Of a stretch of 64,000 bases of DNA, positions 1 through 9,783 are shown piece after piece; position 1 is the stretch's first letter, and each line of letters begins with the position of its first letter. Both the position numbers and the translations under genes were made by a program. The notes beneath the pieces were generated by a model, which was not told the DNA's origin, did not search any database, and saw only the letters and a list, made by a program, of their open reading frames with translations. Location of the stretch: NCBI GenBank assembly GCA_030765045.1, contig CM060961.1:31293305-31357304 (forward strand), given 5' to 3'. Source of the DNA: Tenodera sinensis. Taxonomy: Eukaryota; Arthropoda; Insecta; Mantodea; Mantidae.

Positions 1-111
1 TTTCTACAAATGCCAAAATTCAGTTTATTGCTATGTTTTATTATCTTTAAATCTAGGAACAGAAGCCAACCATTATTTTCAGTTTCGAAAGCGAAATTTA
101 TGGCTTTATCG

Positions 112-180
112 TAGTCTCTAAATATTTGTCATATTTGTTGATTTGTATTTCTTCACTGTTAATGGCTTCAGTTTTTTATT
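112..180. repeat. Fragment of dispersed foldback repeat
   Basis: An AT-rich tract ending in a run that reads, on the other strand, AAAACTGAAGCCATTAACAG. The same words recur near 2079, 16784-16845, 17049, 25180, 36523, 39024 and 49310, so this is one end of a dispersed miniature repeat family. It sits in the intron just upstream of the first recognisable highwire exon. Nothing is recognised in 1-111. Confidence 0.5.
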
Positions 181-198
181 AAATTAAATTTGTTTCAG

Positions 199-306
199 CT
201 CAAATGTGGTCATGTATTCCATTACCAGTGCTGTAGATGTGTATTAATGAAAAGATGGGCAGGACCAAGGATAACTTTTGCATTTTCACAGTGTCCCATA
301 TGTAAG
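199..306 (+). CDS. hiw: highwire/MYCBP2 exon encoding the RING-finger core
   Basis: First recognisable exon of the very large E3 ubiquitin ligase called highwire in flies, MYCBP2/PAM in vertebrates and RPM-1 in worms. The reading starts in phase 0 after a TTTCAG acceptor and ends at AAG|GTAAGG, giving 36 codons. It encodes the second half of the RING domain: LKCGHVYHYQCC, then KRWAGPRITF, then CPICK, all hallmarks of this family. The family restrains synapse growth by ubiquitinating DLK/Wallenda, using a RING-Cys-relay mechanism. Earlier exons lie outside the window. Identification rests on near-unbroken agreement of this and the next three exons with the conserved C-terminus of the family. 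Confidence 0.93.
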
Positions 307-428
307 GTAAGGATGGAAAATGAACAGAGTTGTGTACTGTACTGTACTGTATTTTAGTTTAGATAAAACTTGCCATTAGTGTGTTTAAATTTGCAGTAAC
401 TGTGACTATTGCTCTGTGTTTTGTTTAG

Positions 429-638
429 TCAAACATTGAACATGAAGTGCTGACAGATCTGCTGACTCCAGTTAAGGAATTGTATGAAGATGTGCGAAGA
501 AAGGCCCTCATGAGATTGGAATATGAAGGCTTACATAAGGCAGAGGCTATAACAAGTCCTGGAGCCAGGTTCCACAATGATCCTGCCAGTTATGCCATGG
601 ATAGATATGCCTACTATGTCTGTTATAAGTGCAATAAG
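429..638 (+). CDS. hiw: highwire/MYCBP2 exon, RING to tandem-cysteine linker
   Basis: Seventy codons in phase 0, from the acceptor TTTAG at 428 to the donor AAG|GTAATT at 639. The product runs from NIEHEVLTDLLTPVKELYED through RRKALMRLEYEGLHK to SYAMDRYAYYVCYKCNK. This is the helical linker after the RING and the start of the tandem-cysteine (TC) domain; the YYVCYKC cysteines belong to the zinc-binding/relay module. The frame stays open about 110 bases past the donor, but that tail has no family similarity and is intron. The following intron is 10.7 kb and full of transposons. Confidence 0.93.
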
Positions 639-880
639 GTAATTTATTGTAGGACTGATAGTTTTGGTAAAACATCAATTTTCCAAGTGCTGTATTTGCA
701 TTCACAAATAGGCATAAAAACTGGATGTGACTTATACACCAGTAGCAAGTAAGCTTCATTTCTTCAGAATTTCTATGTTTCAGTTTGAAGCAGTTCATTG
801 TTAGCTTCCTTGCAAATTTTGAGCATTCCAGTGGTATAGAGTTCAGTGGATGCACACTTGCCATCAACAGTTTTTATAGT

Positions 881-1515
881 AATTATTATTTTATTTATGC
901 CAACAAACTTACTGTTGGTGTTTTTAAACACACAAGCCGTGTGTGGGCAAAGTTTAAGAGGTAGAACTGGAACTTAAAAATTCAATGCCACAACCGGGAT
1001 TTAAACCACAGACCTTCCGCTTGCCGGGCGGACGCTCTAACCACTGAGCTATTGTGACAAACTGCCAGAATGGCATTAAATTCTCAAGCCAATAGCTCAG
1101 TGGTTAGAGCGTCCGCCCGGCAAGTGGAAGGTCTGTGGTTCAAATCCCAGTTGTGGCATTGAATTTTTAAGTTCCAGTTCTACCTCTTAAACTTTGCCCA
1201 CACACGGCTTGTGTGTTTAAAAACACCAACAGTAAGTTTGTTGGCATAAATAAAATAATAATTACCATGTGAAGGTTATTTAATCCTGGGATATAAAGTA
1301 CTTGCAATAGTAAGTCACCATTGGGGTACTTGTCTCTGATGTGAGACTGCCTTTGTGGTTTACCAGGAGAAATACGAACTGGCTTGAGAATTTAATGCCA
1401 TTCTGGCAGTTTGTCACAATAGCTCAGTGGTTAGAGCATCCGCCCGGCAAGCGGAAGGTCTGTGGTTCAAATCCCGGTTGTGGCATTGAATTTTTAAGTT
1501 CCAGTTCTACCTCTT
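881..1515. mobile_element. Composite palindromic tRNA-derived SINE, 12-bp TSD
   Basis: A 635-bp insertion flanked by direct repeats AGTTTTTATAGT at 869-880 and 1516-1527. It holds three joined units. An inverted unit (881-1078) has its AT-rich tail at the left edge. A direct unit (1088-1263) follows. A third, longer segment (1264-1515) contains extra upstream sequence and a tRNA-like head but stops at CTACCTCTT without the tail. The tRNA-like head has an A-box-like TAGCTCAGTGGTTAGAGC and a B-box-like GGTTCAAATCC; a 7-bp acceptor stem (TGTCACA/TGTGGCA) can form. Units 1 and 2 form a long inverted repeat. The single TSD means the whole multimer arrived in one event. Confidence 0.85.
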
Positions 1516-2078
1516 AGTTTTTATAGTGTTCATTTAAGCTTCAATTATTGTTTGATTTTAGTTATATAAGCACAAAATTGCTTCACACAAACTGCGATTT
1601 ACATTAGACTAGTTTTGTAGGAACTATCCTACATCATCGGTTGCTCTTGACTATTACATATTAATTTATTTAATTTGCAATTAATATTGAGCTTCATAGT
1701 ATGCTACTTCTAGTTTATAAATTAAATTCCGTTATTGTGTTTAGTGTGCAGATCCACTTGCGCCATACCTATATTATGGTTTTGTTTGCAAACTTTGGCT
1801 GAAAAAGGGCATTTGTGTGCTATTGAATTTAAGCTACAAGTTATTGCATATGCTAAAAAGCTGGAAAAAGGGCTACAGAAAGGCACTTATAGCCAATTTT
1901 GAGTGATAAAATAAGAATCATACTTATATTGCCTCGATATTTGATGTACATGCAATTATGTATTATAATTGTTTTGCAGTAGATCTATTAAGCGAGAAAT
2001 TTTTTCCCTAAAAAAAAAATATTAAAAAGTAAGGTGCCTCTTTTGCACCAGCAAATATGGTATTAATTTAGGAAAAAT

Positions 2079-2277
2079 TGAAGCTATTAACAGTGAAGCA
2101 ACAGAATCTAAATTAAGAACAAATTAGAAACTAAAAACTCCACTTATTAATATTGCAAGGTGGTATACTGCTGAGTAGTTTCAATTTGCATCCAACTTAT
2201 TCTCAAAGCTATCCAAACCTTGCAATATTAATAAGAAAAGTGGAGCTTTTAGTTTCTAATGTGTTCTTAATTTAGAT
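2079..2277. repeat. Foldback repeat of the GAAGCTATTAACAGTGAAGC family
   Basis: Begins with TTGAAGCTATTAACAGTGAAGC and contains an imperfect inverted repeat: an arm at about 2107-2160 pairs with 2218-2277. Related copies or half-copies occur at 112, 16657, 17049, 25086, 39024 and 49268. No coding capacity. It behaves like a MITE family. Confidence 0.6.
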
Positions 2278-2902
2278 GGTATTAATTGATTTACACTTTA
2301 CTCAAAATTGCCCCCTGCCAAACTTTTTCCAAATCTCTCTTCCATTAAGTGTAGTTTTTGCTGTAAGATTTGAAGCTTTCACGGCAAACGTTATGGATCA
2401 AGGCTTCACGGGTGATCAACCATGTTAGATTTATAAAGGTCGAGCTTTCGGCCATTGTAGACTCAATGGCCATCTTCAGGATGAAAAAGTTTTCTTTTTT
2501 TTTTTTTTTTTATTCAATTTTTTTTTTAGGCACCAGAGGCAGTTCGAGTCGAGCGGGTGCAATTTTATTTGCCCCGTTCGAGTGTGTCATGTCCGCAGTA
2601 CCTAGCCGTTATACGGCTTAACCTGCGCGATGGTTTCGATGGTGTTACTACAGGGATGTTTGTTACACTGGGAAAAGATTAATGGAAACAAGGGGTTTTT
2701 ATAGGGGCAGGAGGGGTGGTTGGAAGGGATTGGTCCGCGAGCGGGCTCTGCGCGGTTTCTGATTGGTCGTTGCCGGCCCGTCAGGTGACGCGCTAATCCC
2801 TCCAGGGTTCTGGCCGTCAGTCACTCACTGAGAGGTGAACTGAAACAGGTGTTTTCTCTGTTTTGAATACAGATTGTACTTTCGCCTTTCCCATTTTCAG
2901 AG

Positions 2903-5614
2903 TTAAACCGCCGGACTTAGAATGTCCTTTGGTAATCTCTTTGATGGTAGTCGGCGTGGCTCTCTCTGGTCGTATTGACCCAGAGTATTCACCAGAGGGT
3001 TAGGGTGGTTCTGGAGTTTGTTGTACATTGTGCGAGCGCGGGTCTTAATCACGTCGACAATGTACGGGATACCGGAGTGTTCATGTAGGATATGGGCAGG
3101 AAATCTCCAGTCGGTATCATAGATCATCCTTAATGCCCGGTTCTGCAGCGTCTGGAGTCTGATGAAGGTGGACTTTGCCACCACTCCCCAGATCTCGCAT
3201 CCGTACAGGACCAGAGGCGGGATGATCGCTTGATACAACTGGAGCTTCAGGCGTAAGGGCATGGTTTGGGATCTGAATATGGGGTATAGCTGCCGGAGAG
3301 CAGCATGGCCTTGCAGTACTTTGCCCCTGACGTGATGTCTATACGTCAGCCGACGGTCCAGCGTGACTCCGAGATACTTCGCCGTAGTGACCCAGGGGAT
3401 CCGACGGCGCCGAAGCTCGAGGTCTCGCGGGAGCCGGTTGGCTATCGTATTCGCCAGGAGAATCGCAGAGCTTTTCTCCGGGTTTATCGACATACGCCAG
3501 TTCTCGCACCATCTACTGATGGCGCGGAGATGGGCTTGTACTTGTTGGAAACTGTAGCGCGGATTCTTGTTAGTAGCGAAGATCATAAGATCGTCCGCAT
3601 ACTGACAGATGAATGTGTTTGGGTGCGTGGGGAGATCGGCCATGTAAGCTGCAAAGAGCGCCGGTGACAGTACACTGCCCTCGGGGACTCCTGCGCCAAT
3701 GGGCCTCTCTCTAGAGAATGATCCCTCCACCTTCACCCGGAAGCTACGTTCCTGTAGGAAACTAGCCACCAAGTAAATGTATGGAGGGGGGATTTCGTGC
3801 TGTATGAGCTTGTAGACAAGCCCCTCATGCCAGGTGGTAGAAAATGCCTTTTCCACGTCAAGCAACACTGCCACCGTTTTAGCCCTATCCTGGTAAGCCA
3901 GGGAAGCTTTTTCGGCTACACGCAGTAGTTGCTCAGTCGTGGAGTGGCCAGAACGAAAACCAAACTGATGTTCAGGAAGGAGACCTTTTTCCTCTAATAG
4001 GGGTCCAAGGCGGGACAGGAACAGTTTCTCGAATACTTTCGAGATAACTGGTAGGAGGCTGATGGAGCGGTAACTAGATGGAAAGACCGGATTTTTGCCC
4101 GGCTTCAAAACGCATACCACACGCGCCTGTTTCCAGACAGCTGGAAAATGACGCATGCTGAGGCATGCGTTGTAAATCCGGGTCAAGTGCATCACGGCTC
4201 TATGGGGAAGGTGTTGGAGCATTTCCGCTGTTACACGGTCCTGTCCAGGGGATTTTCGGGCTTTTAGTGATTTGATAGTGTTAGTTACCTCGCGAGGGGT
4301 AACTATCGGGATGTGAAACTCCTCGTGGCCCGCGGGTCCGACTTCTAAGAAGTCTTCTACCGCCTGTTCCACGAGGTCAGTGTGGTCATCGTTCTGTGGA
4401 TCTTCCCTGGGCTGGAATTGAGTTTCCAGATAGTCTGCTAGCGCCTCTGCTTTTTCCCTCGGTTCAAAGACAAGTCTTCCCCGAGGGCTATGCACAGGGT
4501 GCTGGTGTACAGATTTGTCTTTCCGCAAGCCTCGGACGATGCGCCACGGTTTCCTCTCCTGGAGGTTGACGTGACGCAACGTGTTATCCCAAGCTGCTTG
4601 CCTATGTTTTCTTAGGAGTCGTCTCACCAGGGATTTGAACCTCTGGTGTATTACTCCTATCCTAGGATGTCGGAATCTCTGCCATAGCCTTCTGACAGCA
4701 TTCTTTGCTTGTATGAGGCGTTTAAGTGGTATAGGGATAGATGTCGGGTTTGGTGCTTCGGTAGGAATGCGGTGTGTGTGAGCACGCACCGCATTTAGGA
4801 CTGAGGTTGCAAACCCCGCGGCTGCCTCCTCGAGAGCCACAAGTGAGTCTATTCGAGGATTTGCCTCCACGGAGTTTTGAAGGGCAAGGACGGCCGCGTC
4901 CCAGTCGACTTCTTCCACCCAGTCCGGCACTCCCAGCGCAGTGAGATTAACGTCTGAGTCGATCACAACAGGGTTGTGATCGGAATCCAGAGCGTTAATC
5001 ACAGAGAGGTCCAAGTGAAATGGAATGTTTTTGGTGATTACGAAATCGATGATGTCGGCAGTGCCGCGTGCCGGGTAGTGAGTTGGACCTCTCGGCCCGT
5101 GCGCGTGAAGGGCGGGGTTCCCGCTAATGAGACGGTACAATCCCCGGCCCTTCACGTTCTGGGTGCGGCTGTGCCAGCTTGGATGTTTTGCGTTGAAGTC
5201 GCCTGCAATGCAAACCCTATGGTGTAGGTTCAGGAGAGCCGTAATGTCCGCTTCATGGAAACGGCGATCCGGCGGGTCATATACCGCCACAAGCACCAGG
5301 TCGTTCCCGCCCAAGGATAACCTTATGGCGGTTGCTTCCAGGTGTTGTAGCGGAGGAATGGTAACGGGAGTATGGGTAAGATGGTTCTTTATGAATATGG
5401 CAGTACCACCGCCCTGTCGGCCGACCCGATCAGACCGATGAGCGGCGTAACTTGGCAGGGTAAACTGTACACCAGCGTGCAAGTGCGTTTCACAGACCAT
5501 CAGGATATCAATCCCGTGACTGTCTACGAACTCTAACAGGCCAGGTCTCTGGTCTCTAACTCCATTTGCGTTCCAGAACGCAGCTCGAAATGAACGCACA
5601 GTTCTATGCGCCAT
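2903..5614 (-). CDS. LINE ORF2: AP endonuclease plus reverse transcriptase (Jockey clade)
   Basis: An intact 903-residue polyprotein. The N-terminal apurinic-type endonuclease (about residues 1-225) nicks target DNA: see FWNANG near residue 15, ETHL near 42, GDFNAKHPSWH near 140 and SDHNPV near 213. The reverse transcriptase (about 420-700) shows LKPGKNP, SYRSISLLPVISKVFE, QFGFRSGHST, LLDVEKAF, GVPEGSVLSP and the catalytic YADD near residue 671. The C-terminal thumb ends in YGCEIWG and the typical Jockey tail. There is no RNase H domain. The start ATG overlaps the ORF1 stop by one base (TAATG), which suggests stop-start coupling. No frameshift or missing catalytic residue was seen. Confidence 0.93.
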   Translation of the reverse strand: MAHRTVRSFRAAFWNANGVRDQRPGLLEFVDSHGIDILMVCETHLHAGVQFTLPSYAAHRSDRVGRQGGGTAIFIKNHLTHTPVTIPPLQHLEATAIRLSLGGNDLVLVAVYDPPDRRFHEADITALLNLHHRVCIAGDFNAKHPSWHSRTQNVKGRGLYRLISGNPALHAHGPRGPTHYPARGTADIIDFVITKNIPFHLDLSVINALDSDHNPVVIDSDVNLTALGVPDWVEEVDWDAAVLALQNSVEANPRIDSLVALEEAAAGFATSVLNAVRAHTHRIPTEAPNPTSIPIPLKRLIQAKNAVRRLWQRFRHPRIGVIHQRFKSLVRRLLRKHRQAAWDNTLRHVNLQERKPWRIVRGLRKDKSVHQHPVHSPRGRLVFEPREKAEALADYLETQFQPREDPQNDDHTDLVEQAVEDFLEVGPAGHEEFHIPIVTPREVTNTIKSLKARKSPGQDRVTAEMLQHLPHRAVMHLTRIYNACLSMRHFPAVWKQARVVCVLKPGKNPVFPSSYRSISLLPVISKVFEKLFLSRLGPLLEEKGLLPEHQFGFRSGHSTTEQLLRVAEKASLAYQDRAKTVAVLLDVEKAFSTTWHEGLVYKLIQHEIPPPYIYLVASFLQERSFRVKVEGSFSRERPIGAGVPEGSVLSPALFAAYMADLPTHPNTFICQYADDLMIFATNKNPRYSFQQVQAHLRAISRWCENWRMSINPEKSSAILLANTIANRLPRDLELRRRRIPWVTTAKYLGVTLDRRLTYRHHVRGKVLQGHAALRQLYPIFRSQTMPLRLKLQLYQAIIPPLVLYGCEIWGVVAKSTFIRLQTLQNRALRMIYDTDWRFPAHILHEHSGIPYIVDVIKTRARTMYNKLQNHPNPLVNTLGQYDQREPRRLPSKRLPKDILSPAV

Positions 5615-7656
5615 TACGAGCTCGTGGAGTTAGAATAGAGGTCCTTAGCCGTTTGAAGCACCGTAAGATGCTTCTGCACAGCGGAAATCCCGGGGTTATT
5701 GATGGTGTCCCTGCAGCGTCGTAGGACTGGGAGGGAACGCTGAACCAAGTCTGCGAACCAGGTCGCCAACTGTATGAACTCGGCCATGTCCTCAGATGCA
5801 AATGCGTCACCTACGGAAAGTTGCGAGTTGTGTGGCACTGGTGCCTCAGAAGTGGCTGGGCCAGCACTGGCGGGCTCAGCTGGTCGCTGGTTGGCTGTCA
5901 CAGCTGGAGCTTTTGGTGCTGGTGGAGGGGGGAGTTTCTCAACTTTTTTGTTGAGATTCTGCCCCTCAGCAGGTTTTTGTGTGGTTTTACCCACTGACTT
6001 CTTCTTCCCCTTCTTTTGGGGACGTTGCTCCTTGGGAGCACTGCTGGTTGTTGGAGCAGTCTCGCTACTCGCAACCGTAGGTGTGGCGCTATCTGGGACC
6101 GGCTCAGCTACTGTGGCGGCGACCCGGCTTGTAGGGGTCGCTTCCGCGGTCTCGGCCTGTGCGAGAGCACTTTCGTGTCTCGCCAGCGCCGCGGCGAAAG
6201 AGACCCCCCGCCTGACCTCAGCGTCAGCCTTGCCCTGTTTTCCTTGCATTATAGCAAGTCGCTTAGGGCACCCGCGATAGATGCCTATGTGGCAACCATC
6301 GCAGTTAGCGCACCTCTTATTTTCCATTGGTACCGGGCACTCCTTTACCAAGTGCTCGCCCGCACAACGGAGACACTTTAGAGCCCTCTCACAGGCAAAA
6401 CTGGAGTGGTGAAAGCCCAGGCACTTGTAGCACTGGGCCGGCCCCTCCCTGCCGTGATAAGGCTCAATCGTGACTCGCGTATGGTATAGGCAAGTCACCT
6501 GGTCAATCTTAGGGGTTCCCTCCCCTTGTTTTAAGATGGCCACTAGGAATAGTGGTAGGGGCACCTTGGTAGGTTTCCCCTCCTTCACCTTAGTTGTGGT
6601 GAGTTGCACCACGGACCGCGGTTCGATTCCGTGTTCGTCCATCAGGCCGGCACGGATATCCTGGGGGTCTGTCTCAGAATCAAGACCCCTGATGACCCTG
6701 CGAACCACGTGGGGTCGCTGGAGCGAGTACGTGTGGAATTTAATTCCACACGCCTTTAGCACCTCCTTTGTGGCCGCATGGTCCCCAGAGGTGGTGGTTC
6801 TAATAACAACGCGCCCTGGATGCCGCGTTGCCTGAAATTCCGCCCTTAGCTTTCCCCTTAGGTCCTTCATCACTTTGACGTGATTCGGGAAGGGGTCAGA
6901 CACAATAGGCGGGATTTTCTCCGCCTTTTGTGTGGCTTGGTGCTGGGTGGACGCTGCAGGTTCCTGTGAAGGAGCGGGTCCGTCTGGATTTGAACCAGAG
7001 GACCTTTTCCTGCGACTCTGTACTACTACAAAGCCATCATCGTCCGGCTGTTCAGGAGTAGGGGTGACGGGAGCTGGTGGTGTGATTGGGACTGCCGTCC
7101 CTTGATTAACAAGGCCTGCGGCCTTCTTAACCTTCGGCCTAGTCTTGGCCCTAGTGAGTGCCTTGGCTTTCGCCTTGGCGATACTCACTCGGGGACCGGG
7201 TGAGGGGTTCGAGTTTGAGGATGTCGAGGGAGATGAAACCATGTCAGGTCTTACCTGTTTGCTGGTACTGGGGTCAGTCTTTGTCGGTGCAGGTGCCATT
7301 CGGCTCCCCACAGAGGGCCAGACGCCTTTCGGCGCGCCTATTGGGGTTCCAACGAACCCCGGGTTCAGACCTGAGTCCGGACCCTTGGCTACAACCTTGT
7401 GGGGCTGCGGTAGCGTCAGTCTGTTACAGTTAGTCAAGTCTCCTCCGGCCTGGCTGGTAGATGGAAGGGCTCTACGAGCTTCTTCCAGGAGACTGGCGAG
7501 TAGAGGGCCAACGCCCACTGCCTGTCCCGGGTTGGGGCAGCTCCGGGAAAGCTGCCTCGGTGGTGTCTTCTTCTCCTTCAGCTTGGAGTGCCCTAAAATC
7601 TGCTTGCCAGATCTCTTATAGGACACTCCCGACGACTGTAGGCGCCCGCCTGGCAA
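5614..7656 (-). CDS. LINE ORF1: Gag-like protein with three zinc knuckles
   Basis: An intact 680-residue ORF1 of element A, the RNA-binding protein that packages LINE RNA. The N-terminal 240 residues are low-complexity and rich in Pro, Ser, Lys and Thr. A PRE_C2HC-like region follows (RRVIRGLDSETDPQDIRAGL and on), then three knuckles near residues 405-460: CYKCLGFHHSSFAC, CLRCAGEHLVKEC and CANCDGCHIGIYRGC. The C-terminal third is Ala/Pro/Lys-rich. Its stop TAA shares its last A with the ATG of ORF2. The composition, more GC-rich than the surrounding intron, is typical of a recent arrival. Confidence 0.9.
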   Translation of the reverse strand: MPGGRLQSSGVSYKRSGKQILGHSKLKEKKTPPRQLSRSCPNPGQAVGVGPLLASLLEEARRALPSTSQAGGDLTNCNRLTLPQPHKVVAKGPDSGLNPGFVGTPIGAPKGVWPSVGSRMAPAPTKTDPSTSKQVRPDMVSSPSTSSNSNPSPGPRVSIAKAKAKALTRAKTRPKVKKAAGLVNQGTAVPITPPAPVTPTPEQPDDDGFVVVQSRRKRSSGSNPDGPAPSQEPAASTQHQATQKAEKIPPIVSDPFPNHVKVMKDLRGKLRAEFQATRHPGRVVIRTTTSGDHAATKEVLKACGIKFHTYSLQRPHVVRRVIRGLDSETDPQDIRAGLMDEHGIEPRSVVQLTTTKVKEGKPTKVPLPLFLVAILKQGEGTPKIDQVTCLYHTRVTIEPYHGREGPAQCYKCLGFHHSSFACERALKCLRCAGEHLVKECPVPMENKRCANCDGCHIGIYRGCPKRLAIMQGKQGKADAEVRRGVSFAAALARHESALAQAETAEATPTSRVAATVAEPVPDSATPTVASSETAPTTSSAPKEQRPQKKGKKKSVGKTTQKPAEGQNLNKKVEKLPPPPAPKAPAVTANQRPAEPASAGPATSEAPVPHNSQLSVGDAFASEDMAEFIQLATWFADLVQRSLPVLRRCRDTINNPGISAVQKHLTVLQTAKDLYSNSTSS

Positions 7657-8010
7657 GTGCTCTTTTGTGAGTAGGCGCGGTGCAACAAGGCTGCTCCCTG
7701 GTGAGAGGTCACGCAGATGGCTCTTCCGTTCTCCCAGTGGTCCAGTCGAGTAGAGTCGAGGCGACGACGATGCGAGCTCATTCGTTGCCGAATGATGTGA
7801 TGATGATGATGAAAAAGTCTCCTCAGTTTTCCAAATATATCCTATGGTTTGGAGGATGTGGGTTGTGTTGTCCTAGCCAATGAGCGGGTGATGGTCTGTG
7901 ATTGGGCCTTTTTAAAAATTTTTTTCTGTTTTTTAATAATCAATCATCTCCACTCTATTTCACAGAGCGTTTGACATCACAAACAAGGACTACTTACACC
8001 TACAGTCCTG

Positions 8011-8256
8011 TATACCTTCAAACACCCAAACTGCCAAATGTATTTCACACTTGGCACCACCACACCCTTCACCTATTCTTCTCGGTTTCCTGTCACTGGC
8101 ACTGCATTGCTCGACGGTTCCACAAGAGGCCAACGAAGTAAGCAGTAGGGCAATGGTCGCTCGGATGACTAGACATCCAAGAGTGAGTGAGTGTCGGGTT
8201 TAAGGGCCCGTCGACAACTTGGTCATTAGGGCCCCTAGACATCCAAGATTTAACAC
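8011..8256 (+). repeat. 246-bp direct repeat, left copy
   Basis: Matches 9538-9783 over 246 bp with a single visible difference (GGCC versus TGCC near the middle). It looks like the 3' untranslated end of a Jockey LINE, because the right copy directly follows the end of the dead RT. Both copies contain the same 53-bp micro-insertion, so the duplication came after that insertion. The sequence between 7819 and 8010 has no recognisable feature. Confidence 0.85.
8182..8234 (-). mobile_element. 53-bp micro-insertion of a LINE 3' hairpin (13-bp TSD)
   Basis: Perfect 13-bp direct repeats CTAGACATCCAAG (8169-8181 and 8235-8247) bracket an insert made of a GTGA-type simple tail and a hairpin-forming core, GGGCCC, a 19-nt loop, then GGGCCC. 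The core matches the 3' terminus of the I-type LINE at 28917, so I read it as an extremely 5'-truncated LINE insertion. Confidence 0.75.
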
Positions 8257-8263
8257 GGTCTGA

Positions 8264-9530
8264 GTGGCTGTAGTCCACCTGACGAGGATTTATAATGCAT
8301 GTCTGCAGCTTCACCACTTTCCAACTTGTGGGAAGGAGGCGAGGGTGGTCTGCATTTTAAAGCCCGGCAAGGACCCTGTCTTCCCTTCAAACTACCATTC
8401 CATCAGCCTACTACCCATCGTTTCAAAAATTTTTGAACGATTATTCCTATCCCACCTCACTCCTCTCTTTGAGGAAAGGCAACTCATCCCGGATCATCAG
8501 TTCGGTTTTCGTCATGGACATTCCACTACACTACAGCTACTGCGGCTGATTGAGAAGGTTGCCCTGGGTTCCCAGGAAAACTTCAAAACAGTCGCGGTGC
8601 TTTTGGATGTAGAAAAGGCCTTTGCAACCACATGGCACCAGGGGTTATTGTATAAACTCAGAGAGGCAGAAATCCCTACCCCCTACCTCACCCTGATCGG
8701 GATCGGGATGCAGGTGGAGGAGAAGTTGTCCTCGGTCAGACCCATAGCGGCTGGAGTTCCGGAAGGTAGCATGCTATCGCCGTTGCTCTTTGCTGCCTTC
8801 ATGTCTGACCTACCCGTGGAACCGCATACTGTTACGTGCCAGTATGCAGCCGACGTCCTCATACTGGCACTGAACAAAAATGTTCGGTACTGCTTCCCTC
8901 CACTATAGCGACAGCTCGATGCCATCGGCAGGTGGAGTGAACAGTGGAGAATGGCCATTAGCCCACAGAAGAGTCAGGCTCTTCTATTGGGCAAAGTTTG
9001 AAACTGGTGGCCGGATGTATCCCTGGCACTGCGGCGGAGAAGAATACCATGGGTTAACTCTGCCAAATACCTGGGGGTACTACTTGACCATGGTCTAACC
9101 TTCACTCCACATGTCAGGGCAAAGGTTGGTCTGGGACATGGTGCCCGGAGACAGCTATATCCCATACTCCACTCAACCATGCCCTACTCACCTGAAACTA
9201 TGCTTGTACCGTACAATCATCCAGCCCCTGATTCTGTACAGGTGAGAGGTCTGGGGTACGGTAGCTTGTTCCATCTGCAGGCTGCAGGCCATGCAGAACA
9301 GGGCACTTAGGATGATCTACGATACTGACCATAGATTTCCATCACACATCCTCCACACTCATTCCGGCATACCATATATTGTGGACGTCCAGCAGGACAG
9401 GACCCGCACAATGTATGCCAAACTCACACCTCACCCAAACCAGTTGGTCAAAACTCTGGGGCAATATGATCATCGCCTACCTAGATGGCGGCAGAGCTAC
9501 CACTTGCCCAAGGATGCCCTTGGCTGGTAA
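8264..9530 (+). pseudogene. Jockey-type reverse transcriptase relic (element B)
   Basis: A 5'-truncated, decayed RT. The readable part (8264-8908) begins in the palm at HLTRIYNACL and continues through LKPGKDPVFPSNYHS, QFGFRHGHST, LLDVEKAF and GVPEGSMLSP to QYAADVLILA. The catalytic YADD is changed to YAAD, removing one of the two metal-binding aspartates. Frameshifts and stops follow; a thumb fragment (AMQNRALRMIYDTDHRF to KTLGQYDHR) is readable at 9285-9530. It resembles element A ORF2 closely in protein but is a distinct family and lies in the opposite orientation. It lies between two 246-bp repeats. Confidence 0.85.
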
Positions 9531-9537
9531 CTACCGC

Positions 9538-9783
9538 TATACCTTCAAACACCCAAACTGCCAAATGTATTTCACACTTGGCACCACCACACCCTTCACC
9601 TATTCTTCTCGGTTTCCTGTCACTGGCACTGCATTGCTCGACGGTTCCACAAGATGCCAACGAAGTAAGCAGTAGGGCAATGGTCGCTCGGATGACTAGA
9701 CATCCAAGAGTGAGTGAGTGTCGGGTTTAAGGGCCCGTCGACAACTTGGTCATTAGGGCCCCTAGACATCCAAGATTTAACAC
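9538..9783 (+). repeat. 246-bp direct repeat, right copy
   Basis: Partner of 8011-8256. It begins straight after the RT relic and contains its own copy of the 53-bp insertion with the same 13-bp TSD (9696-9708 and 9762-9774). Confidence 0.85.
9709..9761 (-). mobile_element. Duplicate of the 53-bp LINE 3' hairpin micro-insertion
   Basis: Same sequence and same flanking CTAGACATCCAAG repeats as at 8182-8234. It was carried along when the 246-bp block was duplicated. Confidence 0.7.

Larger units (their letters stand above)
2491..7807 (-). mobile_element. Full-length Jockey-clade LINE (element A), intact
   Basis: A 5.3-kb non-LTR retrotransposon on the - strand, antisense to highwire. Flanking GATGAAAAAGT at 2480-2490 and 7808-7818 is an 11-bp TSD. 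The 3' end is an A-rich tail, seen as T-runs at about 2491-2529 on the + strand. From 5' to 3' it has a short 5' UTR (7657-7807), ORF1 (7656-5614), ORF2 (5614-2903) and a 3' UTR of about 370 bp. Both ORFs are uninterrupted and the TSD is perfect, so the insertion is young and may be competent. It entered one inverted-repeat end of the larger element around it. Confidence 0.9.

Noticed and set aside
5774..7621. Long + strand ORFs opposite the LINE
   Set aside because: They mirror the intact LINE ORF1 on the other strand and have low-complexity products; shadows of GC-rich coding DNA.
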